Below are positions 9,701 through 18,042 of a DNA stretch of 64,000 nt, in pieces (the stretch's first letter is position 1; every line of letters begins with the position of its first letter). Both the position numbers and the translations under genes were made by a program. The notes beneath the pieces were generated by a model that was not told the DNA's origin, did not search any database, and saw only the letters and a list, made by a program, of their open reading frames with translations. The stretch comes from an uncultured Prevotellaceae bacterium (lineage in GTDB: Bacteria; Bacteroidota; Bacteroidia; Bacteroidales; Bacteroidaceae), in assembly GCA_900314985.1 (NCBI GenBank), contig OMXL01000002.1:58410-122409 (forward strand). Direction: 5' to 3'.

Positions 9701-10464
9701 GGATCGTCGAGTTCTTTACCAGTCGACAGGCAGAGCAGGTGGTCATGCGCCTCAGCATTCTCCTGGTCTACGAAGTGGGCATCGTTGGTACAGACGAGTT
9801 TGATGCCATACTCACGAGCCAGCTCTATCAACACCTTATTGGCTTTCTGCTGCAAGGGATAGGTCTCGCGATTAGCTCGGATGCTGGGGTCTTTCACCTC
9901 ATGGCGCTGCAACTCCAGATAGTAGTCGTCACCAAAGAGGTTATGATACCATTCTATGGCCTCACGGGCTCCGGCGATGTCGCCCTTCAGAATCTTGGCA
10001 GGTACCTCACCGGCAATACAAGCCGAACAGACCATCAGACCCTCATGGTATTTCTCCAAGTCTTCGCGGTCGGTACGAGGACGCATATAGTAGCCATCTA
10101 CCCACGAGTTGCTGACCAACTTGATGAGGTTCTTGTAGCCCTGATAGTTCTTGGCCAGCACTATCAGGTGGTAGCCACCCTGATCTTCCTTGCCACGACG
10201 AAGTGACTTGGAGCCATGACGCGACACATACATCTCACAACCGAAGATGGGGATGAAGGGGTCCAGTCCTTCCTTCTTGCGACCTTTGTTGATGCCGCCC
10301 ACATAGTCGTGAAACTCCTTGATGCCAAACATGTCGCCATGGTCGGTGATGGCCATGCCCTTCATACCATTGGCAACAGCCTTGTCTACCAGTCGCTTGA
10401 TGCTCGACTGGCCGTCCAAGATAGAATAATATGTATGTACGTGTAAGTGAATGAAATCTTCCAT
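6736..10464 (-). CDS. dnaE: DNA polymerase III alpha subunit
   Basis: 1242 residues. The N-terminal PHP domain begins FIHLHVHTYYSILDG. The polymerase core contains VGPGRGSAAGSVVAYCL and the catalytic acidic motif PDIDTDFDDDGR near residue 470. The C-terminal part holds the helix-hairpin-helix and OB-fold segments (VTLGGIVTAVRTGFTKTGKPFGIVTLED). Length matches Bacteroidetes DnaE (about 1230-1260). I start at the ATG at 10464 (MEDFIHLH); an in-frame GTG at 10476 would add four residues. This is the chromosomal replicative polymerase. It faces away from psd across a divergent promoter region. Confidence 0.96.
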   Translation of the reverse strand: MEDFIHLHVHTYYSILDGQSSIKRLVDKAVANGMKGMAITDHGDMFGIKEFHDYVGGINKGRKKEGLDPFIPIFGCEMYVSRHGSKSLRRGKEDQGGYHLIVLAKNYQGYKNLIKLVSNSWVDGYYMRPRTDREDLEKYHEGLMVCSACIAGEVPAKILKGDIAGAREAIEWYHNLFGDDYYLELQRHEVKDPSIRANRETYPLQQKANKVLIELAREYGIKLVCTNDAHFVDQENAEAHDHLLCLSTGKELDDPTRMLYSKQEWFKTREEMNDIFSDVPEALSNTLELLEKTEIYSLDHDPIMPFFPIPESFGTEDEWRKKFTEEDLFKEFTSDENGENPLPQEDGEKKIKKLGGYDKLYRIKFEADYLAKLAYEGAAQRYGTPLPKEVDDRVRFELHIMKTMGFPGYFLIVQDFINSARDELGVMVGPGRGSAAGSVVAYCLGITKIDPLKYDLLFERFLNPDRISLPDIDTDFDDDGRGKVLKWVMDKYGHENCAHIITYATMATKNSIKDVARVEKVPIAVSNALCKAIPDRLPDVDGKTPKMNLPNAIRAVKELQEAEASADESLRNTIKYAKMLEGTVRGTGIHACGFIICRDPISDWVPVSTADDPDFKDTKTNCTQYDGHVIESTGLIKMDFLGLKTLSEQKEACAIIKQTRGIDIDLDHIPIDDPKTYELYQQGRTIGTFQFESAGMQKYLRELHPTVFEDLIAMNALYRPGPMDYIPSFIARKNGREEIKYDIPCMEKYLKDTYGITVYQEQVMLLSRQLADFTRGESDALRKAMGKKKKDIVDAMKPKFIEGGKKNGHDPKVLDKIWADWEKFASYAFNKSHAACYSWVAYQTAYLKANYPAEFMAAIMSRRRDQITEITKLMDECKAMGIATLGPDVNESYQKFGVNKKGEIRFGLAAIKGLGDGVAQAIIEEREANGPYKDIFDFVQRINFSQVNRRAFEALALSGGFDSFGIRREDFFALNAKGESFVEIVMRYGQLYQTEQQQAQASLFGDFGALEIQTPTLPKSEERWSDIERLNKERELVGIYLSAHPLDEYKIVLDNLCNTRCDELADVNSLSNREDVTLGGIVTAVRTGFTKTGKPFGIVTLEDFVGSGELPLFGETWGDKSGFFTVGASVYITGKVRPRFSYNPDGPKDLGITGVEFLQTIKERAIDRITISLTSELLNDQVVTELGELIAANPGKTNLFFQLHDLSGKNHVLLKSTSTMVDVKSELIQYIEQSPALDYKIN

Positions 10465-10507
10465 ATTGCGTGCCACACTTCGACCTTTAGGTTGAAGAAT
10501 TTATGGG

Positions 10508-10515
10508 CAAAGATA
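10508..10515 (-). promoter_or_regulatory. dnaE promoter -7 box
   Basis: TATCTTTG on the minus strand, followed by GCCC. The expected start is near 10500, giving a leader of about 35 nt to the ATG. Confidence 0.65.
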
Positions 10516-10575
10516 CGCCGAAAAGGTGAGAATACCAAAAAAATTCATAATTATTAAGGGGTCATACTAAAATTA

Positions 10576-10603
10576 TTCACTTTTCACTTTTCACTTTTCA
10601 CTT
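10576..10603 (+). repeat. Four-unit 7-bp repeat (TTCACTT) in the psd promoter
   Basis: Four perfect copies of TTCACTT (28 bp) occupy the place where the -33 element of the psd promoter should be. They end 7 nt before the -7 box. No TTTG is present in the array. Confidence 0.9.
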
Positions 10604-10610
10604 TTTTTCG

Positions 10611-10618
10611 TACCTTTG
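10611..10618 (+). promoter_or_regulatory. psd promoter -7 box
   Basis: TACCTTTG followed by CATATTG. Transcription should start near 10624, which leaves a leader of about 22 nt before the ATG at 10647. Confidence 0.75.
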
Positions 10619-10646
10619 CATATTGAAAAATACTATTAACTACCTC

Positions 10647-11336
10647 ATGGGAGAAAGAATTAAGAAACTTAAGAAAATACGAATACATCGTGAAGGCACA
10701 AATGAGCTCACGCTCAGCATGCTAGCAATAGCCATTATTGGTACAGGCTTATGGTACGCTCTTGACACCACAATTCCCTTTTGGATATTCGTCGTCATCT
10801 TTGGTGCAGCATGGCTGATGGCTCTCAATTTCTACCGTTGCCCTATCCGCTATTTCAATGGCGACACTGACAAGTTGGTGGTAGCTCCTGCCGACGGAAA
10901 GATTGTGGTCGTAGAGGAAGCTGAGGAGAACACCTATTTCCACGACAAACGTCTCATGATTAGTATCTTCATGAGTCCGCTGAATGTGCATGCCAACTGG
11001 TTCCCTGTTGATGGCAAGGTAAAGTTTGTCAAGCATTTCAATGGCAACTACCACAAGGCTTGGCTGCCAAAGGCCAGCGAGGAGAATGAGCATGCCGACA
11101 TCATGATAACGACGCCTGATGGTCAGGACATTCTGGTTCGTCAGATTGCCGGAGCTATGGCGCGCCGCATTGTAACCTATGCCAAGGAGGGTGAAGAGTG
11201 CTATATTGACGAGCACATGGGCTTCATCAAGTTGGGTTCGCGCGTGGATGTCTTCCTGCCGCTAGATGCCAAGGCTACCGTTACCATGAATCAGCCTACC
11301 ACTGGCGACCAAACCGTTATCGCCAAATTGGCGTAA
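10647..11336 (+). CDS. psd: Phosphatidylserine decarboxylase proenzyme
   Basis: 229 residues from the ATG at 10647 ([17 protein letters not shown]), which matches the usual N-terminus of the short Bacteroidetes enzymes. An upstream in-frame TTG at 10623 lies at the likely transcription start, and I do not favour it. Two hydrophobic segments (about residues 20-60) anchor it to the membrane. The self-cleavage site is the LGS in [10 protein letters not shown] near residue 200, where the Ser becomes the pyruvoyl group. It converts phosphatidylserine to phosphatidylethanolamine and sits immediately upstream of pssA, the preceding step, so the two form a phospholipid operon. Confidence 0.93.
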   Translation: MGERIKKLKKIRIHREGTNELTLSMLAIAIIGTGLWYALDTTIPFWIFVVIFGAAWLMALNFYRCPIRYFNGDTDKLVVAPADGKIVVVEEAEENTYFHDKRLMISIFMSPLNVHANWFPVDGKVKFVKHFNGNYHKAWLPKASEENEHADIMITTPDGQDILVRQIAGAMARRIVTYAKEGEECYIDEHMGFIKLGSRVDVFLPLDAKATVTMNQPTTGDQTVIAKLA

Positions 11337-11369
11337 TGTTCAACGTTCAGCATTTAATGTTCAATGTTT
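11335..11369 (+). repeat. Five-unit 7-bp repeat forming the psd-pssA junction
   Basis: Heptads AATGTTC, AACGTTC, AGCATTT, AATGTTC, AATGTTT run from the psd stop codon to the pssA ATG, which lies inside the last unit. The whole spacer is repeat. A weaker copy set than the perfect arrays, but the period is clear. Confidence 0.75.
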
Positions 11370-12050
11370 AAGAAGCATATTCCTAATACCATCACCTGCC
11401 TGAACTTGATTTCGGGCTGCATAGCTACCTATTGGGCTTTCCAGGGCGACTACCGTATGGCACTGCTCTTTATAGTTATTGGAGCTGTGTTCGACTTCTT
11501 CGATGGCATGGTAGCTCGTCTGCTACATGTCTCATCGCCCATTGGCAAGGAACTTGATTCACTGGCCGATGACATCACCTTCGGCTTTGCGCCCTCCGCC
11601 ATCATCTTCAGCTACCTCTCTCAATTCTCCATTCTCCATTCTCAATTAATGCCATTCATGGCATTTATCATGGCTGCATTCTCGGCTCTGCGTCTGGCCA
11701 AGTTCAACCTCGACGAGCGTCAGGCACTGGGATTCATTGGACTGCCCACACCTGCTAACGCACTGTTTTGGGGAGCATTGATTGGTGGACTTCATGGCAA
11801 CATGATCTACTTCGAAGGTATGGAGTGGTGTATCATTGCCGGTGTTCTTATCAGCAGCTACTTGCTGGTGAGCGAGATTCCGATGTTTGCCCTAAAGTTC
11901 AAAACGTGGGGCTGGAAAGGGAACGAGATTAAATACATCTTCCTGCTAACGTGCATACCCATGCTATTATTCATGGGCATCTTCGGACTGGCAGCAATCA
12001 TTGCGTGGTATGTCATACTGTCAGCAATAAATACCTATATATTAAACTAA
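11364..12050 (+). CDS. pssA: CDP-diacylglycerol-serine O-phosphatidyltransferase
   Basis: 228 residues, several membrane helices. The CDP-alcohol phosphotransferase signature D-G-x2-A-R-x8-G-x3-D-x3-D is complete in DGMVARLL...GKELDSLADD near residues 50-73. It makes phosphatidylserine from CDP-diacylglycerol and serine, the substrate of the psd product encoded just upstream. The start codon lies within a heptad repeat 27 nt after the psd stop. A second, in-frame four-unit heptad array (11621-11648) encodes part of a loop (LSQFSILHSQLMP), so the repeat has entered the coding sequence without breaking it. Confidence 0.93.
   Translation: MFKKHIPNTITCLNLISGCIATYWAFQGDYRMALLFIVIGAVFDFFDGMVARLLHVSSPIGKELDSLADDITFGFAPSAIIFSYLSQFSILHSQLMPFMAFIMAAFSALRLAKFNLDERQALGFIGLPTPANALFWGALIGGLHGNMIYFEGMEWCIIAGVLISSYLLVSEIPMFALKFKTWGWKGNEIKYIFLLTCIPMLLFMGIFGLAAIIAWYVILSAINTYILN
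11621..11648 (+). repeat. In-frame 7-bp repeat inside pssA
   Basis: Four heptads: TCAATTC, TCCATTC, TCCATTC, TCAATTA. A gain or loss of one unit would shift the pssA frame. Confidence 0.8.
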
Positions 12051-12062
12051 CCATCCGTCACT

Positions 12063-12425
12063 ATGCTAAAAGGCCTATTAGGATTCTTTGCTTTCATTTT
12101 CTTCCTGGTTGTGCTCATTCTGTTATTGGTGGGCAGTTACCTCTATCGTATGTATAGGAAGATACGTGTTGCAACCATGCGTGAGTCAGAGCGCAAAGCT
12201 CGTCAATATCGCGAAGAGACGGGCCGCCAGCGCCAGCAGTACAGTCAGCGCCAACAAACCACTAATACCAGAGACAATAGTGATGCGAACTACTATGATC
12301 AGCCCCGCCAGACGACCACCGCTACTGGCGAGACCATCATAGATAATCGCCATCAAGAGCGCGAAAGCAAGAAGATCTTCGACGACTCTGATGGCGAATA
12401 CGTTGACTTCGTTGAGGAAAGCTAA
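12063..12425 (+). CDS. DUF4834 family membrane protein
   Basis: 120 residues: one N-terminal transmembrane helix (about 4-28, LLGFFAFIFFLVVLILLLVGSYLY), then a basic, Gln/Arg-rich cytoplasmic tail and an acidic end (DDSDGEYVDFVEES). This layout is typical of the Bacteroidetes DUF4834 family, whose function is unknown. It follows pssA by 12 nt and is probably the last gene of the psd-pssA operon. It converges on pyrH with only 3 nt between the two stop codons. Confidence 0.8.
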   Translation: MLKGLLGFFAFIFFLVVLILLLVGSYLYRMYRKIRVATMRESERKARQYREETGRQRQQYSQRQQTTNTRDNSDANYYDQPRQTTTATGETIIDNRHQERESKKIFDDSDGEYVDFVEES

Positions 12426-12428
12426 TAG

Positions 12429-13139
12429 CTAATTATGTACTAACGTACCTATTTCCTCACCGTCCATTACTTTCTTTAGATTACCTACTACGTCCATATT
12501 GAACACGTAGATGGGCAGGTTGTTGTCCTGGCACATGCAGATAGCAGTCAGGTCCATCACCTTCAAGCCTCGCGCGAGTACCTCTTTATATGTAATAGCG
12601 TCGAACTTGGTCGCAGTGGGGTCTTTCTCTGGATCGGCAGTATAGATGCCATCTACACGAGTACCCTTCAGCATTACGTCAGCCTCAATCTCGATGCCAC
12701 GCAGACTAGAGCCGGTATCAGTAGTAAAGTAAGGAGAACCCGTACCAGCTGAGAAGATGCAGACATAGCCTGCCTCCATGGCCTCGATGGCCTTCCACTT
12801 GGTATAGAACTCACCGATAGGCTCCATGCGGATAGCTGTCAGCACCTTGTTCTTCACACCGATAGCCCCCAGCGCCGAACTCAGTGCCAGCGAGTTGATA
12901 ACGGTAGCGCACATACCCATCTGATCACCCTTCACACGGTCGAAACCCTTCTGTGAGCCTGACAATCCACGGAAGATGTTACCACCACCGATGACAATGC
13001 CAATCTGCACGCCCATCTCACTTACTTCTTTAATCTGTTGAGCATAGTCACTCAAGCGCTCAGGGTCAATACCATAGCCCTGCTTACCCATCAGACTCTC
13101 ACCCGAGAGCTTCAGGAGAATTCTCTTAAATCTTGCCAT
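12429..13139 (-). CDS. pyrH: UMP kinase
   Basis: 236 residues of the amino-acid kinase fold. N-terminal KRILLKLSGESLMG, the glycine-rich GIVIGGGNIFRG, and the nucleotide-binding GTGSPYFTTDTGSSLRGIEIEADVML segment are all characteristic of bacterial PyrH, which phosphorylates UMP to UDP. Four nucleotides separate it from birA upstream, so the two form an operon driven from the birA promoter. Confidence 0.95.
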   Translation of the reverse strand: MARFKRILLKLSGESLMGKQGYGIDPERLSDYAQQIKEVSEMGVQIGIVIGGGNIFRGLSGSQKGFDRVKGDQMGMCATVINSLALSSALGAIGVKNKVLTAIRMEPIGEFYTKWKAIEAMEAGYVCIFSAGTGSPYFTTDTGSSLRGIEIEADVMLKGTRVDGIYTADPEKDPTATKFDAITYKEVLARGLKVMDLTAICMCQDNNLPIYVFNMDVVGNLKKVMDGEEIGTLVHN

Positions 13140-13143
13140 AATT

Positions 13144-13854
13144 CTATATGATAAATGTTACTTCCTTAAATGCATAGCGGCGTTGCTGCCCGCTATCATC
13201 GATGAGCAACAGATGCCCATCATCTTCCACATTGATAATCTCAGCCATGAAGGCACCATCCTTGTCAATATAAGGATGAAAGCCTTTGCGGCGATAGAGC
13301 TGTGAACGGTACATTTCTCCCAGATTCTCATCATCCAGATACTTGTCTAATGCCAGAAGAATGTTCTTCAGTAACTGTTCACGATTTGTTTCCTGCCCTG
13401 TAATCTGCCATAGCGACACAGGATTAGGAGCTTTGCTTTTAAACTCACGTTGGTTTACGTTCAGTCCCACTCCAATAATACTATCCTTAATCATATTACC
13501 TTGCAGGCGATTCTCAATAAGGACTCCCGCCAGTTTACCATTACGCCAATAAATGTCATTGGGCCACTTGATACTTAGGTCACCCACCAACTGCCCTACC
13601 GCATCAATGATAGCCAGCGAGATGGCCATTGAGATATGGAATTGCTTATTAGCAGGAAGACTCTTCGGATGCAGCATCGCCGAAAATAGCAAGTTCTTTC
13701 CTTGCTCCGATTCCCACATATTAGTGCCACAGCCACGACCCGCCGACTGATACTCTGCCACTACTGCACACGGGGACTGTCCCCCTGTGCAATTCTTTGC
13801 CAACCAGTTATTCGTTGAGTCTGTCTCGTCAATATGTATGATTTCCCAGTTCAC
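13144..13854 (-). CDS. birA: Biotin-[acetyl-CoA-carboxylase] ligase
   Basis: 236 residues from a GTG at 13854 (NWEIIHIDETDSTNNWLAKN). Catalytic-domain motifs are visible: DETDSTNNWL, the biotinyl-AMP loop in SAGRGCGTNMWESEQGKNL, and KWPNDIYWRNGKLAGVLIE. There is no N-terminal helix-turn-helix, so this is a ligase without repressor function. The open frame continues upstream to 14124, but that part is antisense to tadA and does not look like protein, so I reject it. The GTG lies four bases after a TATCTTTG promoter box, which implies a leaderless mRNA. Confidence 0.9.
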   Translation of the reverse strand: MNWEIIHIDETDSTNNWLAKNCTGGQSPCAVVAEYQSAGRGCGTNMWESEQGKNLLFSAMLHPKSLPANKQFHISMAISLAIIDAVGQLVGDLSIKWPNDIYWRNGKLAGVLIENRLQGNMIKDSIIGVGLNVNQREFKSKAPNPVSLWQITGQETNREQLLKNILLALDKYLDDENLGEMYRSQLYRRKGFHPYIDKDGAFMAEIINVEDDGHLLLIDDSGQQRRYAFKEVTFII

Positions 13855-13856
13855 GA

Positions 13857-13889
13857 TGCAAAGATACAAAATTATTTTGTAACTTTGCA
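13857..13889. promoter_or_regulatory. Symmetric divergent promoter of birA and tadA
   Basis: A 33-bp palindrome (15 of 16 base pairs match) carries one -7 box per strand: TATCTTTG on the minus strand (13859-13866) and TAACTTTG on the plus strand (13880-13887), back to back, 13 bp apart. Each box lies four bases from the start codon of its gene (GTG 13854, ATG 13892). Neither has a separate -33 TTTG; the opposite box occupies that place. Confidence 0.85.
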
Positions 13890-13891
13890 CC

Positions 13892-14335
13892 ATGGAACAA
13901 CAAAATAAAGACGAGCAGTATATGCGCAAGGCGCTGGACGAGGCCCAGCAGGCCTTTGACGAGGGCGAGATTCCCATTGGTGCCGTGGTAGTTTGCCAAG
14001 ACCGTATTATCGCCCGTGCCCACAACTTGACAGAGACACTCCACGACGTCACAGCCCACGCCGAGATGCAGGCCATCACAGCAGCAGCCAATGAACTGGG
14101 CGGCAAGTACCTCACCGACTGCACGCTCTACGTGACCGTAGAGCCCTGCACCATGTGTGCCGGAGCCTTGGGCTGGAGCCAGATACCCCGTATTGTCTAT
14201 GGCTGTCGCGACGAGAAGCGTGGCTATACCGACTATGCCCCACACGCTTTGCATCCCAAATGTACTGTCACAGGTGGTGTACTCGAAGACGAGTGTCGCC
14301 AACTGATGCAAGATTTCTTCAAAAATAAGCGATAA
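13892..14335 (+). CDS. tadA: tRNA-specific adenosine deaminase
   Basis: 147 residues of the cytidine-deaminase fold. The zinc site is the HAEMQA motif (His ligand, catalytic Glu) and the PCTMCAGAL motif (two Cys ligands); GEIPIGAVVV lies near residue 30. TadA converts the wobble A34 of tRNA-Arg to inosine. The ATG at 13892 is only four bases from the promoter box; an internal ATG at 13922 (MRKALDEA) would give a 28-nt leader and a protein 10 residues shorter, so the start is not certain. Confidence 0.9.
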   Translation: MEQQNKDEQYMRKALDEAQQAFDEGEIPIGAVVVCQDRIIARAHNLTETLHDVTAHAEMQAITAAANELGGKYLTDCTLYVTVEPCTMCAGALGWSQIPRIVYGCRDEKRGYTDYAPHALHPKCTVTGGVLEDECRQLMQDFFKNKR

Positions 14336-14493
14336 AACTTTCAACAAACGACAGCCTTACCGAAAAACAGAATAACAACAGCCCACGAATTGACGAAATG
14401 AGCACTTCTTTAAAACAAAATAGAACAAAATGGAACAAAAAATTGCGAAATCGTTAAAAAATGAGGGGAAACTGCATATTTTTTTAAATAATA

Positions 14494-14525
14494 TTTGCTA
14501 AAACAAAGCAAAATTATTACCTTTG
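14494..14525 (+). promoter_or_regulatory. Promoter of the first SusC/SusD operon
   Basis: The 313-bp gap between tadA and susC is AT-rich with short A-rich repeats (AACAAAATAG/AACAAAATGG near 14415-14435). It holds a good promoter: TTTG at 14494-14497, a 20-bp spacer, then TACCTTTG at 14518-14525. The leader is about 120 nt. I see no riboswitch or terminator in it. Confidence 0.75.
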
Positions 14526-14648
14526 CACGCTATTAATAGATATCCATGGTGTGTAAAGTGGTCTCCATTGTGCCCATGAGTCTATAATATATAATGTACA
14601 CGTACATATAAAAAGAACAACATTTAAAAACAATAGTATTGATAATTT

Positions 14649-17600
14649 ATGAAGAAAAGACTGACTATGTTTCTCACCTGTCTCTTCATGAGTCTAGGCA
14701 TGGCGATTGCCCAGCAGAAGATTACAGGTACTGTCTTTGAAGACAGTGGTGAGCCCTGTATCGGTGCCACTGTAATGATTCAAGGCTCAAAATTAGGAAC
14801 AAAGACCGACCTTGATGGTAACTTCAGCATTAACGTGCAGGAAGGCAAGAAGCTTGTGATAAGCTATGTCGGTATGATTACACAAACAGTGAAGGCCAAG
14901 AATGGCATGAAAATCACACTGCAACCAGACGCCACCCAACTGCAAGAGGTTGTTGCCGTAGGTATGATGAAGCAAGACAAGCGCTTGTTCACCGGTGCCT
15001 CGTCAAAAATTGACGCAGAAAAAGCCAAGCTGTCTGGTATGGCCGATGTAAGCCGTTCACTGGAAGGCCGTGTAGCAGGTGTTCAGGTAACAAACGTATC
15101 AGGAACGTTCGGTGCTTCACCAAAGATTCGTGTCCGTGGTGCCACGTCAATCTATGGTAACTCCAAGCCCCTGTGGGTGATTGATGGTGTGATTTATGAA
15201 GACAACGTTGACGTAACTGCCGACGAGTTGGCTTCTGGTGACGCTAAAACACTGATTTCTAGTGCTGTAGCAGGTTTAAACTCTGACGATATCGAGTCAT
15301 TCACTGTACTGAAGGACGGTTCTGCAACCTCTATCTATGGTGCACGTGCTATGGCTGGTGTGATTGTCATCACCACCAAGAAAGGTTCAAAAGGCCGTGC
15401 TTCTGTTAACTACACTGGTGAGTTCACCACTCGTCTGAAGCCCAGCTACCGCGACTATAACATCATGAACTCTCAAGAGATCATGGGTGTCTACAAAGAA
15501 ATGGCCAATAAGGGTTGGTTGTCTCTGGAGAATATGGTAAACTCTGAGGATACTGGTGTATATGGCTATATGTACCAGCAGTTGCGTAAGTACGATCCCG
15601 TAACCGGAACCTTCGGACTGGAGAATACTGAGGCTGCCCGTAACCGTTATTTGCAGGAAGCAGAAATGCGTAACACCGACTGGTTTGACCTGTTGTTCTC
15701 AAACAGCGTACAGCAGAACCACTCTGTCAGCATTGCCGGTGGTACCGACCGCTCCCAGAGCTATTTCTCAATGTCATTGATGAATGACCCTGGTCAGTAT
15801 ATCAGTGCATCAAAGGTACGCCGTTACACTTTCAACGGAAACACCTCTTATGATATTTTGAAGAACCTGACAGTTAAGCTGGCCGCTCAGGGCAGCCACC
15901 GTCAGCAGGAAGCTCCTGGTTCACTGAACCAGAGTGTTGACGTAGTAACTGGTGAGGTAAAGCGTGACTTCGATATCAACCCATTCAGCTTCGCTATGAA
16001 TACTAGCCGCTGTCTGGATCCTAACATCAGCTATACCCGCTTCTATTCACCCTTCAACATCTTCCATGAGTTGGAGAGCAACTACAACGACATCGACGTC
16101 AACGAGTTGATGTTCCGCGCTGAGTTGGAATACAAGCCCATTAAGACTGTCACACTGACAGGATTGATTTCAACACGTATGTCAACAACCCGTCGCCAGC
16201 ACAATGTGATGGACGATTCAAACCAGGCAAATGCCTACCGTGCTGGTACTGATGCCCAGGACGACAACTCTACCGTCCGCTACAGCAACCCATTGCTGTA
16301 TACCGACCCAGACAATGAGTTGGCTATTCCTGAGTCAGTACTTCCTGAAGGTGGTATCAAGTATGAGTACAGCGACAAGATGCGCTCTAACAACTACCGC
16401 TTCATGGCCGAGTATCGTGATGTATACAACGAGAAGCACGTTATCAACACACTGTTCGGTGCTGAGTTGTCAACAGTACGTCGTACCGCTACCACTTGGA
16501 CAGGCTGGGGCTACCAGTTCAACAACGGTGGTATCGTATATACCCCATACCTCTGGCTGAAGCAGCGCAACGAGGAGAACACAGACTACTTCAGCGAGTC
16601 ATTCACTCAGACTAACACATTGGCATATTATGCACAGGGTGTTTACAGCTACGACCAGCGCTACACCATCAACGGTACATTCCGTTATGAGGGTACTAAC
16701 CGTTTGGGTAAGAGCCGTTCAAGCCGCTGGTTGCCTACTTGGAACATTTCAGGTTCTTATGATGTAACCAATGAGCCATTCATGAGAAACGTCAACTGGC
16801 TGTCACAGTTCAAGTTACGTGCATCATACTCACTGACTGCTGATACAGGTCCCTCATACGTAACCAACGCCATGGCTATCTACAAGACAAAGAATACTTG
16901 GCGTCCCTTCACCTCTGCTGCCGAGTCACAGATTTATATCTCTGACCTCGCCAACAACGAGCTGACATACGAGAAGAAGCACGAATTCAACGTAGGTGTT
17001 GACTTGGGCTTCCTGCGCGACCGTATCGCCATCAACTTCGATATGTACTGGCGAAACAACTACGACCTGATTGGTGCCGTCTTCACACAGGGTGCCGGTG
17101 GTCAGATTCAGAAGATGGCTAACGTAGCTGACATGGAGTCACATGGTGTTGAAGTAGGTCTGTCAACTGTTAATGTTCAGACACCAACATTCAAGTGGAC
17201 CAGTGACTTTATCTATTCATTGGCTAAGAACAAGATTACCACACTGGAGACCTCCAGCCGTGCCGTTGACCTCGTAAGTGGTCAGGGTTATGCTCTCGAG
17301 GGTTATCCCGTACGTTCTATCTTCAGCTACAAGTTTGCAGGTCTGAACGAGGAAGGTCTTCCAATGGTTATTAATGAGAAAGGCGAAAAGACTGTTGGTG
17401 ATGTCAACTTCCAGGAGACAACAAACCTTGAGGATTTCCTTGTCTACGAAGGACCCTCAGACCCCACCTGGTATGGTTCATTCAACAACACCTTCACGTT
17501 TACAAGTCAGAAGCTGGGTAAGTTGAACCTTGACGTATTCATCACCTACTCTGGCGGTAACGTCGTACGTCTCGACCCCGTATTCTCTTATGCATACAGT

Positions 17601-18002
17601 GATCTGTCAGCACTGCCTCGTGAGTTCAAGAACCGCTGGATGATGTCAGGCGACGAGAATGTAACCGACATCCCTGTCATTGCTTCACGCAACCAGGTTG
17701 ACCGTTACGGTTCTTATGCACTGCGCACGGCTTACAATGCCTACAATTACTCTGAGGCACGTGTAGCAAAGGGTAACTTCGTTCGTCTGAAGGAAATCGC
17801 CTTGACCTACACCTTCCCACAGGGTCTGCTAAAAAAGACCAATCTGCTGAACAGCGCCTCTATCAAGCTGGCCGCAACAAACATCTGTCTGCTTTATGCC
17901 GACAAGAAGTTGAATGGTCAGGATCCAGAATTCATTAACGCTGGTGGTGTCGCAGCACCTATCACCAAGCAGTTGACCGCTACCGTACGTTTGGGATTCT
18001 AA
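14649..18002 (+). CDS. SusC/RagA-family TonB-linked outer membrane transporter
   Basis: 1117 residues. A signal peptide (about 1-21, ending AIAQQ) is followed by the carboxypeptidase-like domain (ITGTVFEDSGEPCIGATVMIQGSKLGTKTDLDGNF style, 24-95), a plug with the SusC signature (SLEGRVAGVQVTNVSG, then RVRGATSIYG and PLWVIDG) and a beta-barrel ending in Phe (LTATVRLGF). It is the pore of a TonB-driven importer whose lid is the SusD homologue encoded 40 nt downstream. No glycoside hydrolase lies in this operon, and the metallohydrolase lipoprotein suggests a substrate other than a plain polysaccharide. Confidence 0.93.
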   Translation: MKKRLTMFLTCLFMSLGMAIAQQKITGTVFEDSGEPCIGATVMIQGSKLGTKTDLDGNFSINVQEGKKLVISYVGMITQTVKAKNGMKITLQPDATQLQEVVAVGMMKQDKRLFTGASSKIDAEKAKLSGMADVSRSLEGRVAGVQVTNVSGTFGASPKIRVRGATSIYGNSKPLWVIDGVIYEDNVDVTADELASGDAKTLISSAVAGLNSDDIESFTVLKDGSATSIYGARAMAGVIVITTKKGSKGRASVNYTGEFTTRLKPSYRDYNIMNSQEIMGVYKEMANKGWLSLENMVNSEDTGVYGYMYQQLRKYDPVTGTFGLENTEAARNRYLQEAEMRNTDWFDLLFSNSVQQNHSVSIAGGTDRSQSYFSMSLMNDPGQYISASKVRRYTFNGNTSYDILKNLTVKLAAQGSHRQQEAPGSLNQSVDVVTGEVKRDFDINPFSFAMNTSRCLDPNISYTRFYSPFNIFHELESNYNDIDVNELMFRAELEYKPIKTVTLTGLISTRMSTTRRQHNVMDDSNQANAYRAGTDAQDDNSTVRYSNPLLYTDPDNELAIPESVLPEGGIKYEYSDKMRSNNYRFMAEYRDVYNEKHVINTLFGAELSTVRRTATTWTGWGYQFNNGGIVYTPYLWLKQRNEENTDYFSESFTQTNTLAYYAQGVYSYDQRYTINGTFRYEGTNRLGKSRSSRWLPTWNISGSYDVTNEPFMRNVNWLSQFKLRASYSLTADTGPSYVTNAMAIYKTKNTWRPFTSAAESQIYISDLANNELTYEKKHEFNVGVDLGFLRDRIAINFDMYWRNNYDLIGAVFTQGAGGQIQKMANVADMESHGVEVGLSTVNVQTPTFKWTSDFIYSLAKNKITTLETSSRAVDLVSGQGYALEGYPVRSIFSYKFAGLNEEGLPMVINEKGEKTVGDVNFQETTNLEDFLVYEGPSDPTWYGSFNNTFTFTSQKLGKLNLDVFITYSGGNVVRLDPVFSYAYSDLSALPREFKNRWMMSGDENVTDIPVIASRNQVDRYGSYALRTAYNAYNYSEARVAKGNFVRLKEIALTYTFPQGLLKKTNLLNSASIKLAATNICLLYADKKLNGQDPEFINAGGVAAPITKQLTATVRLGF

Positions 18003-18042
18003 TAGAAGAAAATTAAGAGATAAAAGATAAGAGATTACAACT

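Noticed and set aside
13855-14124. N-terminal extension of the birA frame up to 14124
   Set aside because: It is antisense to tadA, crosses the divergent promoter and does not resemble the ligase family. The GTG at 13854 gives a normal enzyme.
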